Positions 18,623 through 28,323 are shown, counted from the stretch's first letter. The stretch: 64,000 bases of DNA from Aliivibrio fischeri ATCC 7744 = JCM 18803 = DSM 507 (GCF_023983475.1 NZ_CP092713.1:1468348-1532347), one strand, 5' to 3'. Numbers and translations: made by a program. The notes: generated from the sequence alone by a model not told the origin.

Positions 18623-19890
18623 GCAGCCCATTATTTAAATCGTCATTTCTGAAAGACAGCGTATTAAAAGACAATCTTATTTTTAGAGCGCCGGCGAATA
18701 CCAGTTTTGATCAATGTTTAAAATGCACCGTTTGTACCGTTTATTGCCCTGTAGCAAAAGAAAACCCTGATTATCCGGGGCCAAAACAATGCGGTCCAGA
18801 TGGCGAACGCCTACGCTTTAAAAGTCCTGAATATTATGATGAAACCCTTAAACTCTGCACAAACTGCAAACGTTGTGAAACCGCTTGCCCATCTGGAGTA
18901 AAAATTGGTGACATGATTGCCGTTGCTCGTGGAAAATACGGCAAGCCAGCATACAACATGAAAGGTCTTCGTGATTTTGTATTAAGTCATACCGATCTAT
19001 TTGGTTCAATTGCCACTCCTGTAGCACCCGTTGTAAACGCAGTAACCAGCGTTCCCTTAGTAAAAAAAGTAATGCATAAAACCATTGGTGTACATGACCA
19101 TAAATCGCTTCCTAAATACTCTCATGGGACATTTAGAAAGTGGTATAAAAAAGAAGTGAATGATCAGAGTGTATTTGAGCGACAAGTGCATTATTTTCAT
19201 GGCTGTTTTGTCAACTACAACCACCCACAACTAGGTAAAGACTTCATTAAAGTAATGAACAATATGAACATCGGGGTTCAATTGTTAGATAAAGAAAAAT
19301 GTTGTGGTGTCCCTCTTATTGCTAATGGTTTTCATAAAAAAGCACAGAAGAATGCAGAATTTAATGTGGCTAACTTAGAAGCTGCGATTGAACGTCAAGA
19401 TGTTCCGATTCTATCCACCTCTTCAACATGTTCATTTACTTTGCAACAAGAGTATCCTCATGTTTTAGATGTAGATAACACCAAAGTAGCCAAAAAGATT
19501 GAATACGTTACTCGTTTCTTATTAAAAGAAATCATGAATGGTCGAGGACCTAAAATGAAGCCTCTAAATAAGAAAATTGTTTATCACACTCCTTGTCATT
19601 TAGAACGCAGTGGCGGCAATATTTATACTATTGAGTTACTCCGATCTATTCCTGGCTTAGAGGTGCAGGTATTAGATAGTGAATGCTGTGGTTTAGCGGG
19701 CACTTATGGATTTAAAACTGAAAACTACGAAACATCAGTTGCTATAGGTAAGAATATATTCGACAAAATTAAAGCTGCCAAACCTGATTACGCAATTACT
19801 GATTGTGAAACTTGTAAATGGCAAATCGAAGAAAACACTAACACTACAACCATCCATCCGATTTCACTGCTTTGTGAAGCTCTAATCTAA
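18619..19890 (+). CDS. glpC: Anaerobic glycerol-3-phosphate dehydrogenase, subunit C
   Basis: A 423-residue iron-sulfur, membrane-associated subunit that passes electrons to the menaquinone pool. Two [4Fe-4S] motifs are near the N-terminus (CLKCTVCTVYCP and CTNCKRCETACP). Two CCG-type modules follow (KCCGVPLIANG and ECCGLAGTYG), as in heterodisulfide-reductase-like subunits. It is the last gene of glpABC. A small hairpin follows at 19902. Confidence 0.94.
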   Translation: MSSPLFKSSFLKDSVLKDNLIFRAPANTSFDQCLKCTVCTVYCPVAKENPDYPGPKQCGPDGERLRFKSPEYYDETLKLCTNCKRCETACPSGVKIGDMIAVARGKYGKPAYNMKGLRDFVLSHTDLFGSIATPVAPVVNAVTSVPLVKKVMHKTIGVHDHKSLPKYSHGTFRKWYKKEVNDQSVFERQVHYFHGCFVNYNHPQLGKDFIKVMNNMNIGVQLLDKEKCCGVPLIANGFHKKAQKNAEFNVANLEAAIERQDVPILSTSSTCSFTLQQEYPHVLDVDNTKVAKKIEYVTRFLLKEIMNGRGPKMKPLNKKIVYHTPCHLERSGGNIYTIELLRSIPGLEVQVLDSECCGLAGTYGFKTENYETSVAIGKNIFDKIKAAKPDYAITDCETCKWQIEENTNTTTIHPISLLCEALI

Positions 19891-19901
19891 CCTTTGTATA
19901 T

Positions 19902-19922
19902 TTGTGGGTATAACGCCCACAA
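19902..19922 (+). terminator. Possible hairpin terminator after glpC
   Basis: TTGTGGG (19902-19908) pairs with CCCACAA (19916-19922) across 7 bases, 11 bases after the glpC stop. There is no clear T tract, so factor-independent termination is uncertain. Confidence 0.4.
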
Positions 19923-20091
19923 GTATCACTTCAAGCAATCACACCCAAGATATAAATTCACCAGAAAAATACCAAAACATTACCAAAGCCCATAATAGCA
20001 AGAAAAAATATTTACCCTTAAAATACAAAGAGTAACAATAAGTGATCAAAATCAAATACTTAGAAATATAGTGTTCGTTTTTGATACAAAC

Positions 20092-20123
20092 TTGACATCT
20101 GTATTGACAATCTTATATATAAT
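20092..20123 (+). promoter_or_regulatory. Sigma-70-like promoter for the ToxR-like gene at 20168
   Basis: A consensus -35 box TTGACA (20092-20097) is followed after 16-20 bases by an overlapping TATATA/TATAAT block (20114-20123). A second TTGACA is at 20104-20109. Start of transcription would be about 35-40 bases before the ATG. Confidence 0.5.
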
Positions 20124-20167
20124 AACAATTAATACATCGAATATATAAAATACAGTCTATTCACTCT

Positions 20168-21331
20168 ATGCTTAAACGAATCAAAATTGAGCACCGCGAT
20201 TTCATATTGAACATCGCGGATAACTCGATTTCCAAAAAAAATAAAATAATTAAATTAACCGAAACAGAATGTAAAATTCTCACGTTACTTCTCTTAGCGC
20301 CAAAACAAGTATTCAGTAAAGAAGAAATTTTACGCTACGCTTGGGATCAAGAATTAAATAACTATATTAGTGTTGTTCCACAAGCTATCTCTGTGTTACG
20401 AAAAAAATTATACCGTTATGGTATTGATGCTATAGAAACAGTGAAAGGAAAAGGATATAAAGCAACACCAAGCAGAAAACGTTGCTTATCTAAACGAAAG
20501 AAAAAATGTTGTATTACAATCGCAATACTTACGTGTAGCATAACCACATATGGTTTTTATATTCAAAAGCCAGATGAACAACCAAAGATTGCTCAATCAC
20601 TGCTTAAAGTCGATGATAATATTTATCAAACTGCAAACTCAGCCCCTATCATAGTAAACCCTGAAATACTTAATGAAAATATTAAGTACTTTATACATGT
20701 ACAAAGAAAAGCGATAAGTTTATCTGCTTGTAAAATAACCAATCAAAAATGCACAAGTATATATAACAAAATACTCTTCATTGATGATGAAAATAGCAAA
20801 ATCGATATGAATAAACTGATCAGTGACGTGTCTTTTAAATTCGATAAACCAAAGGGAGAACCTGTTTTTTATCATTCAAATAAACACAGTAACTACAAAG
20901 TTTCAAGTAGCATAAACTTAAGAGCTTTAAATAATGAATCTTATATAGGACATGTATTTGTTAATTATGATGTAAGTCAAATAGATAAAACTCATTACAA
21001 AGCAGAATTATCTGCCTATGTAAAAGAATCTGGTTATATTGGTAGCTTTGGATACTCTGTTAACCTTAATGCAGAAACAAAAGAAATCACAAATCAATCA
21101 AATAAACATTATATTTCTAAAATAAGTAGAGATATGAAATACAGTGGCATTAAGTCAGGTCGACAACAATTTGGAACCATAAAAGATCAAAGTCAACTGT
21201 ATGCTTTTCCTCTTATGAAAAATGGAACTCATTCCACTTACTTTAATCATATTTACCCAATGGGGAATGGAGTGAAGTATATTTATATGGAAAGTGCAAA
21301 CATCGGCTACTTAACCTTTTTCTATAAATAA
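20168..21331 (+). CDS. ToxR-like transmembrane winged-helix regulator (paralogue 2)
   Basis: A 387-residue protein with an N-terminal winged helix (~1-100; SVVPQAISVLRKKL, then IETVKGKGYKA), one membrane segment near 116-134 and a ~250-residue periplasmic domain. The periplasmic part shares CKITNQKC..YNKI, NYDV and ESGYIGSFGYS with the paralogue at 27173, and more distantly with that at 2494. It is a single-gene unit between glpC and a convergent chemoreceptor gene, closed by a perfect hairpin. No co-encoded ToxS-type protein. Signal unknown. Confidence 0.82.
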   Translation: MLKRIKIEHRDFILNIADNSISKKNKIIKLTETECKILTLLLLAPKQVFSKEEILRYAWDQELNNYISVVPQAISVLRKKLYRYGIDAIETVKGKGYKATPSRKRCLSKRKKKCCITIAILTCSITTYGFYIQKPDEQPKIAQSLLKVDDNIYQTANSAPIIVNPEILNENIKYFIHVQRKAISLSACKITNQKCTSIYNKILFIDDENSKIDMNKLISDVSFKFDKPKGEPVFYHSNKHSNYKVSSSINLRALNNESYIGHVFVNYDVSQIDKTHYKAELSAYVKESGYIGSFGYSVNLNAETKEITNQSNKHYISKISRDMKYSGIKSGRQQFGTIKDQSQLYAFPLMKNGTHSTYFNHIYPMGNGVKYIYMESANIGYLTFFYK

Positions 21332-21364
21332 CAATAGGCTGTATCAAATTGATACAGCCTATTG
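21332..21364. terminator. Perfect 16-bp hairpin between convergent genes
   Basis: Arms at 21332-21347 and 21349-21364 (CAATAGGCTGTATCAA and its complement) are almost contiguous. The hairpin loop will use the inner AATT bases. It probably terminates both the regulator and the chemoreceptor genes. Confidence 0.75.
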
Positions 21365-21374
21365 AGTTTATTCA

Positions 21375-23336
21375 TTACACATTAAAAAAAGCTAACTTGG
21401 ATTTTTGACCTTCAGACAGCTCTGATAAATGATTGCTGGCCTGAGAGCTTTCTTTTATTCCTTCCACATTTTGATTTATGCTCTCACTAATCACATTTAC
21501 ATTTTCGCTTATCGAAGAAATAGCTCTGTTCTGCTCATTCGCAGCTGCAGCCATTTCCGAATTCGTTAATGTTATTTCTTCTATTGCATCAGAGATATCA
21601 CCTAGCTTCTGATTAGTCTCTTCACTCATTCGTGTTGTTTCATGAATGATCTGAATTGACTCATCAACAGACTGGACTACATCAACAGATTTTTGCTGTA
21701 AATTATCAATAATTTCTTGAATATTTTGTGTTGATTGTTGAGTTTTTGCTGCTAAGACTCGAACTTCGTCTGCAACTACAGCAAACCCTCGACCACTTTC
21801 CCCTGCTCTAGCAGCTTCAATTGCTGCATTTAGCGCTAATAAATTCGTTTGCTCCGAAATAGATTCAATAACAGTAATCACTTCACTGATTTTATCGGTT
21901 TGAACTTTTAAATTAGTCACTTCTTCTGAGGTCAGATCCATTTGCTGCACAAGAGAACTACTCAAGTTAGCACTTTCATTCGCACTTTTGGACCCTTCTA
22001 CCGTCAACGATAAAACATGTCGTGCTCGTTCATCTGCTTGCGAAGCCGAAGCATCAACTTGCGCAGAAGACGCGGATAATTCAGTTACTGCTGCCGCAAT
22101 GAGCTCTACCTGTGATTTTTGATCACTTGCATTAGCTTCACTCTGCACCATTACTGCCGCTAATTCTGTTGAAGCGGATGACACCTCATCTCCAACGTTC
22201 CTTAAATCATTAATCAAACTTTTTAAGTGAGTAACCGTATCGTCTGTATTGATACACAATTGACCTATTTCGTTAGCTCCTTCTAATTTAGTTAAATAAG
22301 TCAAATCCCCTGATGCTACAAGCTTCATTTGCCCTTGTATTTCAAGAATAGGTGACGCAATTACTTGAGCAGTAACCCATCCAATAATCATAGATAAAAG
22401 TAATCCTCCGATTAAAGATCCAATGATGACACTTTCGCTGTCTTCAATTAACACGGTACTATCCAAGCTTAACTCATGAGTTCGAGCTATTATTATTTCT
22501 AATAACTCACTAATTATGCTATCAGTCTTAGAACCATACAAAACGATATTATTATTATTTTCATTTATTATTCTAGCCTTTGACCATAAAAGTTCATTGA
22601 CTTCTTTATAATCAGAAAAACCAGCAAGGAGAATTTCTTTCGCTTTCTTATTCTCAATTTTATTTACTTCTGCAAATATAAATTTAAATTGTTTAACTAA
22701 ATCACTTTGTATCTTATCTGATAAATCTAGTGAGTATACAGATGACATTCTAACCACAATAATACTAGCCGAAGAATATAAATTTTTCCTAATCTGTCTC
22801 CATTCTTGATTATTTTCCGGACTTAAATTCGACTCAAGAATAATATCATTCGCATTATTAATATAATCAGATATCCATGGAAGAGAAGACCAAGATTTAC
22901 TCATGAATTCATAAGACTCAGAATTATTATTTAAAAAAATTCCATATTCTGCCAATAATTTAGTAACTTCATCCAAACTTTTTTGAAACTCTTGTGAAGA
23001 TGTGATTTGACTATTTGACTGTTTTATCTCATTAAAGAGCTTAATAACATCTGAATTTGTCGATTGAAAATTTTTTACAGCTAAATTTAATTCACTTGGA
23101 ATCCCAATAGATCGGCTAGTTGCGATTCTTAAATGAAGAAATTCTTCTTGAGCTTTTGATAAATTAGAACTATCTAATGAGTTATAATCCATCGCCAATG
23201 AATTCTCAGATAAATCTTTGTAACTATTTAAAACAATAGCTGACGATATCAACATGATAGTGATTGTTATTGTTACAGGTAACAGTACTTGGTACCTAAC
23301 TTTAAGATTCATAAAAATGCGTTGAAAATATTCCAC
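21375..23336 (-). CDS. Methyl-accepting chemotaxis protein
   Basis: A 653-residue chemoreceptor. TM1 is at ~17-35, followed by a helical periplasmic ligand-binding region of ~270 residues. TM2 is near 300-325, followed by HAMP and the signalling hairpin with tip motif around [20 protein letters not shown]. It ends LAFFNV, without a CheR-binding pentapeptide. GTG 23336 is preferred as start because AAAGGA lies 7 bases upstream. The ligand is unknown. A small ORF is encoded 13 bases upstream on the same strand. Confidence 0.93.
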   Translation of the reverse strand: MEYFQRIFMNLKVRYQVLLPVTITITIMLISSAIVLNSYKDLSENSLAMDYNSLDSSNLSKAQEEFLHLRIATSRSIGIPSELNLAVKNFQSTNSDVIKLFNEIKQSNSQITSSQEFQKSLDEVTKLLAEYGIFLNNNSESYEFMSKSWSSLPWISDYINNANDIILESNLSPENNQEWRQIRKNLYSSASIIVVRMSSVYSLDLSDKIQSDLVKQFKFIFAEVNKIENKKAKEILLAGFSDYKEVNELLWSKARIINENNNNIVLYGSKTDSIISELLEIIIARTHELSLDSTVLIEDSESVIIGSLIGGLLLSMIIGWVTAQVIASPILEIQGQMKLVASGDLTYLTKLEGANEIGQLCINTDDTVTHLKSLINDLRNVGDEVSSASTELAAVMVQSEANASDQKSQVELIAAAVTELSASSAQVDASASQADERARHVLSLTVEGSKSANESANLSSSLVQQMDLTSEEVTNLKVQTDKISEVITVIESISEQTNLLALNAAIEAARAGESGRGFAVVADEVRVLAAKTQQSTQNIQEIIDNLQQKSVDVVQSVDESIQIIHETTRMSEETNQKLGDISDAIEEITLTNSEMAAAANEQNRAISSISENVNVISESINQNVEGIKESSQASNHLSELSEGQKSKLAFFNV

Positions 23337-23349
23337 GGTTTATCCTTTG

Positions 23350-23553
23350 TTAACGACGATTGTCCATTTGACTTGGAAATGAGTGAACAAAAATAATTTT
23401 TACGTCCAGCAAAGTTTCAATAAAAAAAATCTCTTCAGAGCTCAAAACAGAACGCATTGATACATCACATTCAACTTGTTCTTTGCCTTTTAAAGTTTGT
23501 TTTTTGACTATGACGTTTTGTTCATACATATTTTTGTTAACTACCATTTCCAT
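23350..23553 (-). CDS. Small hypothetical protein upstream of the chemoreceptor
   Basis: A 67-residue ORF ending 13 bases before the chemoreceptor start, so probably co-transcribed with it. The sequence has no signal peptide or membrane helix (...LKGKEQVECDVSMRSVLSS...). No family was recognised. The start is uncertain; three in-frame ATG codons occur in the first nine residues and the ribosome site is weak. Confidence 0.45.
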   Translation of the reverse strand: MEMVVNKNMYEQNVIVKKQTLKGKEQVECDVSMRSVLSSEEIFFIETLLDVKIIFVHSFPSQMDNRR

Positions 23554-23864
23554 TTATATTTTTAAAAGTTAAGTCTACATGACTAAATTGTTAGTAAGGA
23601 GTAGGCCGCAACATAAAAAAAGAGGTAAATAGCTACATATCAATTACTTAATGCTCTTTAATTTAAAATATTTTAGATTAATTTACTCATAACGTTATAT
23701 TCATAACCACCATCTTAGATGGGTAATTAAAATATGGATTCTCAAATACATAAATAATCAATTTGTAAATGTGATCAAGATCTTGATTTATACTATAAAT
23801 ACTCAAAGTCAATATAAATAAAGCGTGATACATTAGCGACAATCTTTCTAGTAAAATAATAACG

Positions 23865-24623
23865 ATGATTAAGAATAAATACTTCATTTATCAGCCTAAC
23901 TTTTTTGAAGGTTCTGTTGTTTCTTACGAAGCATTAATTAGATTTAAAGGCTATACCGTACTTCCACACGAGTTCATTGAATCACTTAAAGATAAAATGT
24001 CTTTTGATAAAGAAGTTATTTCACATGTTGTTGCAGACAAATTAACTTTAAAAAACAACGAAAGCATTCACATGTCAATAAACGTATTCGCGAAAAGTCT
24101 AGAATCAAATGAATTTATTGAGCACTGCGAAAAAACATTTGCTCAACACCAAGGATTTACTCTAGAACTTAACTTCAAAAATCAAAATTATGATTTAGAT
24201 AAAATAAATCATAATATGAAACGATTAAGGGCATTAGGTATACTTTTTACTCTTGATGATTATGGAACTGAGTGTAAGCACTCTGATCCATTACTAGAAC
24301 TCAATTTTGATTATATAAAAATTGACCGTTCTCTTATTAGTACGATTAGTGATGACTATTTATCATTTTGCTTTTTACGCTCTTTATATCATAAATTGCA
24401 TAAATTCCTCGGTTATAAAGTCGCGATAAAAGGAATTGAAAATATAAATCAGTTAAACTTAATTAATTCCTTTGGCTCTGTCATATCACAAGGTTATCAT
24501 TTATCGTATCCGTTAGAACTAAATGAATTAAATTCACGACATAAAGAAAAAAGTAATCCTTCATTAGACAATGATAATAAATACAATGAACCCATTGATC
24601 GTTTTATTTATAATGTAAACTGA
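23865..24623 (+). CDS. Degenerate EAL-domain protein
   Basis: A 252-residue cytoplasmic protein consisting mainly of an EAL fold. EAL itself is present (SYEALIRF), as are DDYGTE and FDYIKIDRSLI. However, the metal and catalytic positions are altered: the second motif reads LELNF instead of an E-T-E type, and the AEGVE-type motif reads AIKGIEN. It is therefore probably not an active c-di-GMP phosphodiesterase and may instead bind c-di-GMP or a protein partner. It is immediately followed by a GGDEF gene, suggesting a functional pair. Confidence 0.75.
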   Translation: MIKNKYFIYQPNFFEGSVVSYEALIRFKGYTVLPHEFIESLKDKMSFDKEVISHVVADKLTLKNNESIHMSINVFAKSLESNEFIEHCEKTFAQHQGFTLELNFKNQNYDLDKINHNMKRLRALGILFTLDDYGTECKHSDPLLELNFDYIKIDRSLISTISDDYLSFCFLRSLYHKLHKFLGYKVAIKGIENINQLNLINSFGSVISQGYHLSYPLELNELNSRHKEKSNPSLDNDNKYNEPIDRFIYNVN

Positions 24624-24777
24624 ACTCACTGTCGCCCTTAGCAACCTAAAACGTCAAGATCCATTTAATTTACTTGGTATTGATTATAATAATTTTAATT
24701 TAAGTGCATTAAATTTAAAGTATCAAGAACTACTTGATGGTATTAAAAGCCCATCAATTCTTTTTACTACAAATTTA

Positions 24778-25554
24778 ATGAAGCACTGTAATTGCCTTTT
24801 CATTTTGCGGGATGAACACGGCGTTGTAATCTATAATAATCAAAAACATATCGACTATCTGGGATGTAGTTTGGTTGGGATGCCAGTTGACGAAGTGTTG
24901 GCCAGATATCCTGACTATCAGACCTGCTTGCAACTTGATCAACAATTATTAAACAAAAGCTCAGATATTCTGATTTCCAATGAGACGGTAGAAGTCGGAA
25001 GTTGTACGCAATACTTTCATACTTATAGACAGAAAATTAAATACTTTGATAAAACTTTCATTATGACCTTCGTCTACGAAGATGTTCAAGAAGGAAATGC
25101 TACGATAGACCCATTAACAGGCTGTTTTACAAAGATAAAGTTAAATCACATAGATACAAATTTGTATAACACCATGGCGTTTATTGATTTGGACGGTTTT
25201 AAAAGTATTAATGACGAGCTCGGACATCAATGTGGTGATCTACAACTCAAAGAAGGTGCGCGCTTAATTAATAAATACTTAAGAAAAGAAGATTTATTAA
25301 TTCGTTTTGGTGGAGATGAGTTTATTTTATGCTTTGATTCAACCTCCACAACAAACATAAGTAAAAAATTAGCCGCTATACGAACGAGTTTTGAAGAACA
25401 TTTTCAACAAAAAGGTTTAGATTTATCCTTCTCTTTTGGTGTCTCTTCAATAGAACACGACGTAAAAAGTGCGTTAGAGCAAGCTGATAAAGCGATGTAC
25501 ATTAACAAGCGGAAACGCAAGAAGTCGAAGAAAAATAAGCTTCACCCAGCATGA
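24778..25554 (+). CDS. PAS-GGDEF diguanylate cyclase with unclear N-terminus
   Basis: From ATG 24778 the protein has 258 residues: a PAS-like domain (CLFILRDEHGVVIYNNQ...) and a GGDEF domain. GGDEF is intact (RFGGDEFILCF) and an I-site RKED precedes it by five residues, so cyclase activity is likely. The start is doubtful: the same frame is open back to 24619 (TELTVALSNLKRQDPFNLLG...) and looks coding, but contains no ATG, GTG or TTG before 24778, which lacks a ribosome site. Just before it lies ATG TAA (24613-24618), as if codon 2 had become a stop. The upstream EAL gene ends at 24623, overlapping this extension. Confidence 0.75.
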   Translation: MKHCNCLFILRDEHGVVIYNNQKHIDYLGCSLVGMPVDEVLARYPDYQTCLQLDQQLLNKSSDILISNETVEVGSCTQYFHTYRQKIKYFDKTFIMTFVYEDVQEGNATIDPLTGCFTKIKLNHIDTNLYNTMAFIDLDGFKSINDELGHQCGDLQLKEGARLINKYLRKEDLLIRFGGDEFILCFDSTSTTNISKKLAAIRTSFEEHFQQKGLDLSFSFGVSSIEHDVKSALEQADKAMYINKRKRKKSKKNKLHPA

Positions 25555-25565
25555 AGCTTATTTTT
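25531..25565 (+). terminator. Rho-independent terminator of the GGDEF gene
   Basis: AAAAATAAGCTTCA (25531-25544) pairs with TGAAGCTTATTTTT (25552-25565). The stop codon lies in the right arm and a T run follows. It also works on the other strand for the convergent gene. Confidence 0.85.
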
Positions 25566-25575
25566 ATTTAATAAA

Positions 25576-26664
25576 TTACAATCCACCAGTCACATCAATC
25601 ACATGAAAACGCCCTGAATCGAGTGGGCGTTTCACCTCTTCTTTTTGATTAAAGTCTATTTTAGTTAAATCTACTTTCTTAATCGTACTATCTCGCATTG
25701 TTTTATAAAAAAATGCGCCATTAGTTTGATCAATTACCGAGGTCCACTGAGTTGCGCTAGGTAAATCAGGAATATGTTCTTTAGCACTAAACTCACTACC
25801 AATTGGAATATCAAAGTTATTCAAAATATGGAATGCTTGTGATACCGCTTGCCCTTCTGTTTTCATAACAGGTGCTGAATTCACATAAAATGCAGCTCGC
25901 ACAAATCGAGATGGAGGCGTAATATCCCCAGGAAGACCTAAGAAACTTGAACCGACACCAAATGAAAAGGCATTTACCTCATTGATTTTCTGCCCTTGGC
26001 TTGAGCCTGGAGATAAATGAATATAATTATTAAGATTAGTCACTTGCCATTGGTAGTCAGGTGCATTAGTTAATACCTTCGCCGTATTCTTATGAACATT
26101 CACTTCACCATTGTTCATTATTTCAATAACGATATTATTCCCTTGTTTATCAGCAACTCGCCAGTGTGCCGTCGGTGATGGAATACCTTTCGCGTCAATA
26201 TACACTGGAACAATTTTAATTTTATTAATCGCTTGCTCTACTTCAACTACCGTTTTAAATTGCGATAACATCCAACGGTTAAAATCCATATCTGTAATGG
26301 TTCTTGTCGTATCACTTGGGTCATACTTCTCTAGCGAACCATAATTCTTAAAATAAAACAGTCCAGCTGTTAACCCTTCTTCGTTAACACCATCTGCAAT
26401 AAATCGGTCATCACTTACTGAAATACCGACAAATCCATATTTAGAATTCCAGTTTAATCCTTTTTTTTGATCTGGCATCGTTGAGACGTAAGCATGGTTA
26501 CGCGGAGAGATAATAAGCTTACTATTAAGATCATTTTGTCCCCACTCAATCGTCCTCGCTTGAATATAATCATGCTCAGTTGTTGAAAGAGAGATACCAG
26601 TACAAGCACTGGCTGAATAGGCAACACAAGAAGCAACAAGCATAGAGAGAATTTTTATTTTCAT
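25576..26664 (-). CDS. Secreted choloylglycine hydrolase-family (linear amide C-N) hydrolase
   Basis: A 362-residue Ntn-hydrolase of the penicillin V acylase / bile salt hydrolase family. A signal peptide (1-20, ending ASA) places Cys21 at the mature N-terminus, where it is the expected nucleophile (CTGISL). Further family features are RTIEWGQ, ADGVNEEGLTAGLFYF and NAPDYQWQ. It acts on an amide bond in the periplasm or outside; the substrate (bile conjugates, acyl-homoserine lactones or penicillin V) cannot be told from sequence. A ToxR-like gene lies nearby (27173) but is divergently oriented and not in an operon. Confidence 0.87.
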   Translation of the reverse strand: MKIKILSMLVASCVAYSASACTGISLSTTEHDYIQARTIEWGQNDLNSKLIISPRNHAYVSTMPDQKKGLNWNSKYGFVGISVSDDRFIADGVNEEGLTAGLFYFKNYGSLEKYDPSDTTRTITDMDFNRWMLSQFKTVVEVEQAINKIKIVPVYIDAKGIPSPTAHWRVADKQGNNIVIEIMNNGEVNVHKNTAKVLTNAPDYQWQVTNLNNYIHLSPGSSQGQKINEVNAFSFGVGSSFLGLPGDITPPSRFVRAAFYVNSAPVMKTEGQAVSQAFHILNNFDIPIGSEFSAKEHIPDLPSATQWTSVIDQTNGAFFYKTMRDSTIKKVDLTKIDFNQKEEVKRPLDSGRFHVIDVTGGL

Positions 26665-26750
26665 TTTGAGATCTCACTGTTAATGGTTGCTTGATATTAC
26701 TCCTATCAAATCAGTTTCCAAGTATTTATTAGTTAGTGTGTAAATTTATC

Positions 26751-26948
26751 TTAGAAGTAACCATCTTTGACTAATTTGGTCACGGACAAACCATTACCAC
26801 TTTTATCTTTTAACCGTTTTTCCATCCATTTAAAATCACTTAACTCGACGATAAAGGTACAGTGAACAAAACATGAGGTAACTAAATTATTTTCACAAAG
26901 ATCCATAAATGATTGCATTGAGTTACATATAAGAGTGATTCTTTCCAT
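26751..26948 (-). CDS. Small hypothetical protein
   Basis: A 65-residue ORF (MERITLICNSMQSFMDLC...) with four cysteines in the first half and a basic C-terminal part. ATG 26948 is chosen because AAGGA lies about 9 bases upstream; a longer frame to 27005 has no such site. It precedes the hydrolase gene on the same strand by 86 bases. No homology was recognised. Confidence 0.45.
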   Translation of the reverse strand: MERITLICNSMQSFMDLCENNLVTSCFVHCTFIVELSDFKWMEKRLKDKSGNGLSVTKLVKDGYF

Positions 26949-27172
26949 ATAAATATCCTTATAATATATATCGATTAAATAAGAAATAGAATTCAATCCT
27001 CTCATAACTGCGACATCGTTAGAAATAAAAAAAGCAAAAAAAATAAAAACAAATAAATTACTTAAATAGAATCCTATATAATCAAATTAATCTAAAAATA
27101 ATCACCAATAATCATAGACATTTTAAATATCATATTTGAGAATCATAGGTCATTTAGAATATAGGGATTACA

Positions 27173-28294
27173 ATGTCTAATAAAATTAAATTTCATAATT
27201 TCACATTACTGATAAATGAAAAAAAGATCATCACAAAAAATAATAAGGAAATAAAATTAAACTCAGTAGAACGAAATATTCTATCTTTACTGATACAAAA
27301 TCCTACCGTTATCTTTACTAAAGAGGAGATTCATAACCACTCATGGTGTAAAGAAATTAAATGTCATTCATCAGTCGTTCCGCAAGCTATCTCCTTACTA
27401 CGCAAGAAGTTAAGTATGCATGACTTAGAACCAATTGAAACCGTAAAAGGTAAAGGGTACAAAGCGGCGCATCTTGTTCAAGATCAAAGTATGGGAATGT
27501 ATTCTGCTTTGGTTTTATTTTTAAGCATAATATCTATATTAATATTAGAATACCCAGTTTCTAACTTAGGAAATGAGAAACTGACATCATTTAAATTCAA
27601 AAAAATAAACAATAATATAGTAACTACATCTGCATCAAATAAATTCGATACTAGCAAGTTGAAATTAGAAGATAATGTTAAATATTTTATAAATAATCAA
27701 AATAATTTCATCTCAATTTCAGCATGTAAGATTAAAAAAAATATATGTACTAACGTTTATAATGCCATTTATTTTAAAAAAGAATCAACACCAATTAAGA
27801 TGGCAGATTTAATATCTAATGTTAAATTTGATGATGATATGGATTTATTATTAATGAGAAAAGATAAATTAACTTCGTTATCAGCAGAAATACAATTAAG
27901 ATCGTTAAATAACAAAAAATATAATGGAGAGTTATTTATAAACTTTGACTTAGAAAAAACAAACAACAATGATTATTTTTCAAAAAAGACAACTTATATC
28001 AAAGAGTCTGGCTATTCTGGAGGGTTTGGCTATGCCTCAGTCAATAAAATAACCCCAATAAAGAATAAAAATCATCATAAATATTTAATAAAAAAAATTG
28101 ATGACGATAATCTGCTTTCACTACGATTTCAATTTGGTATGGTAAAGAATAGCAAAATGACTTATGCATACAATCTGCTATCAGGCCCTAGAGAAAAACA
28201 ATCTTATAGTTATTCATACCCTATATCTAAAAACATAAATTATTATTTTAATGATGAGATGAACATTTCATACATTGCTTATACGCATACATAA
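27173..28294 (+). CDS. ToxR-like transmembrane winged-helix regulator (paralogue 3)
   Basis: A 373-residue protein with the same build as those at 2494 and 20168: winged helix (SVVPQAISLLRKKL; IETVKGKGYKA), membrane segment near 107-126, and periplasmic domain with CKIKKNIC..YNAI and ESGYSGGFGYA. Near its end it shares the pattern RFQFGMVKNS...YPISKNINYYF with paralogue 2. AGGGATTACA precedes the ATG. It is a single-gene unit with its own terminator, between the secreted hydrolase and glpD. Ligand and regulon unknown. Confidence 0.82.
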   Translation: MSNKIKFHNFTLLINEKKIITKNNKEIKLNSVERNILSLLIQNPTVIFTKEEIHNHSWCKEIKCHSSVVPQAISLLRKKLSMHDLEPIETVKGKGYKAAHLVQDQSMGMYSALVLFLSIISILILEYPVSNLGNEKLTSFKFKKINNNIVTTSASNKFDTSKLKLEDNVKYFINNQNNFISISACKIKKNICTNVYNAIYFKKESTPIKMADLISNVKFDDDMDLLLMRKDKLTSLSAEIQLRSLNNKKYNGELFINFDLEKTNNNDYFSKKTTYIKESGYSGGFGYASVNKITPIKNKNHHKYLIKKIDDDNLLSLRFQFGMVKNSKMTYAYNLLSGPREKQSYSYSYPISKNINYYFNDEMNISYIAYTHT

Positions 28295-28296
28295 AA

Positions 28297-28320
28297 AAAG
28301 CAGCCAATCATGGCTGCTTT
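28297..28320. terminator. Bidirectional terminator between the ToxR-like gene and glpD
   Basis: AAAGCAGCCA (28297-28306) pairs with TGGCTGCTTT (28311-28320) around a 4-nt loop. An A run lies to the left and T-rich sequence to the right. Confidence 0.85.
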
Positions 28321-28323
28321 CGT

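Noticed and set aside
23687..23887. 66-residue minus-strand ORF
   Set aside because: Very AT-rich and hydrophobic, overlaps the start of the EAL gene and has no ribosome site; better explained by low-complexity DNA.
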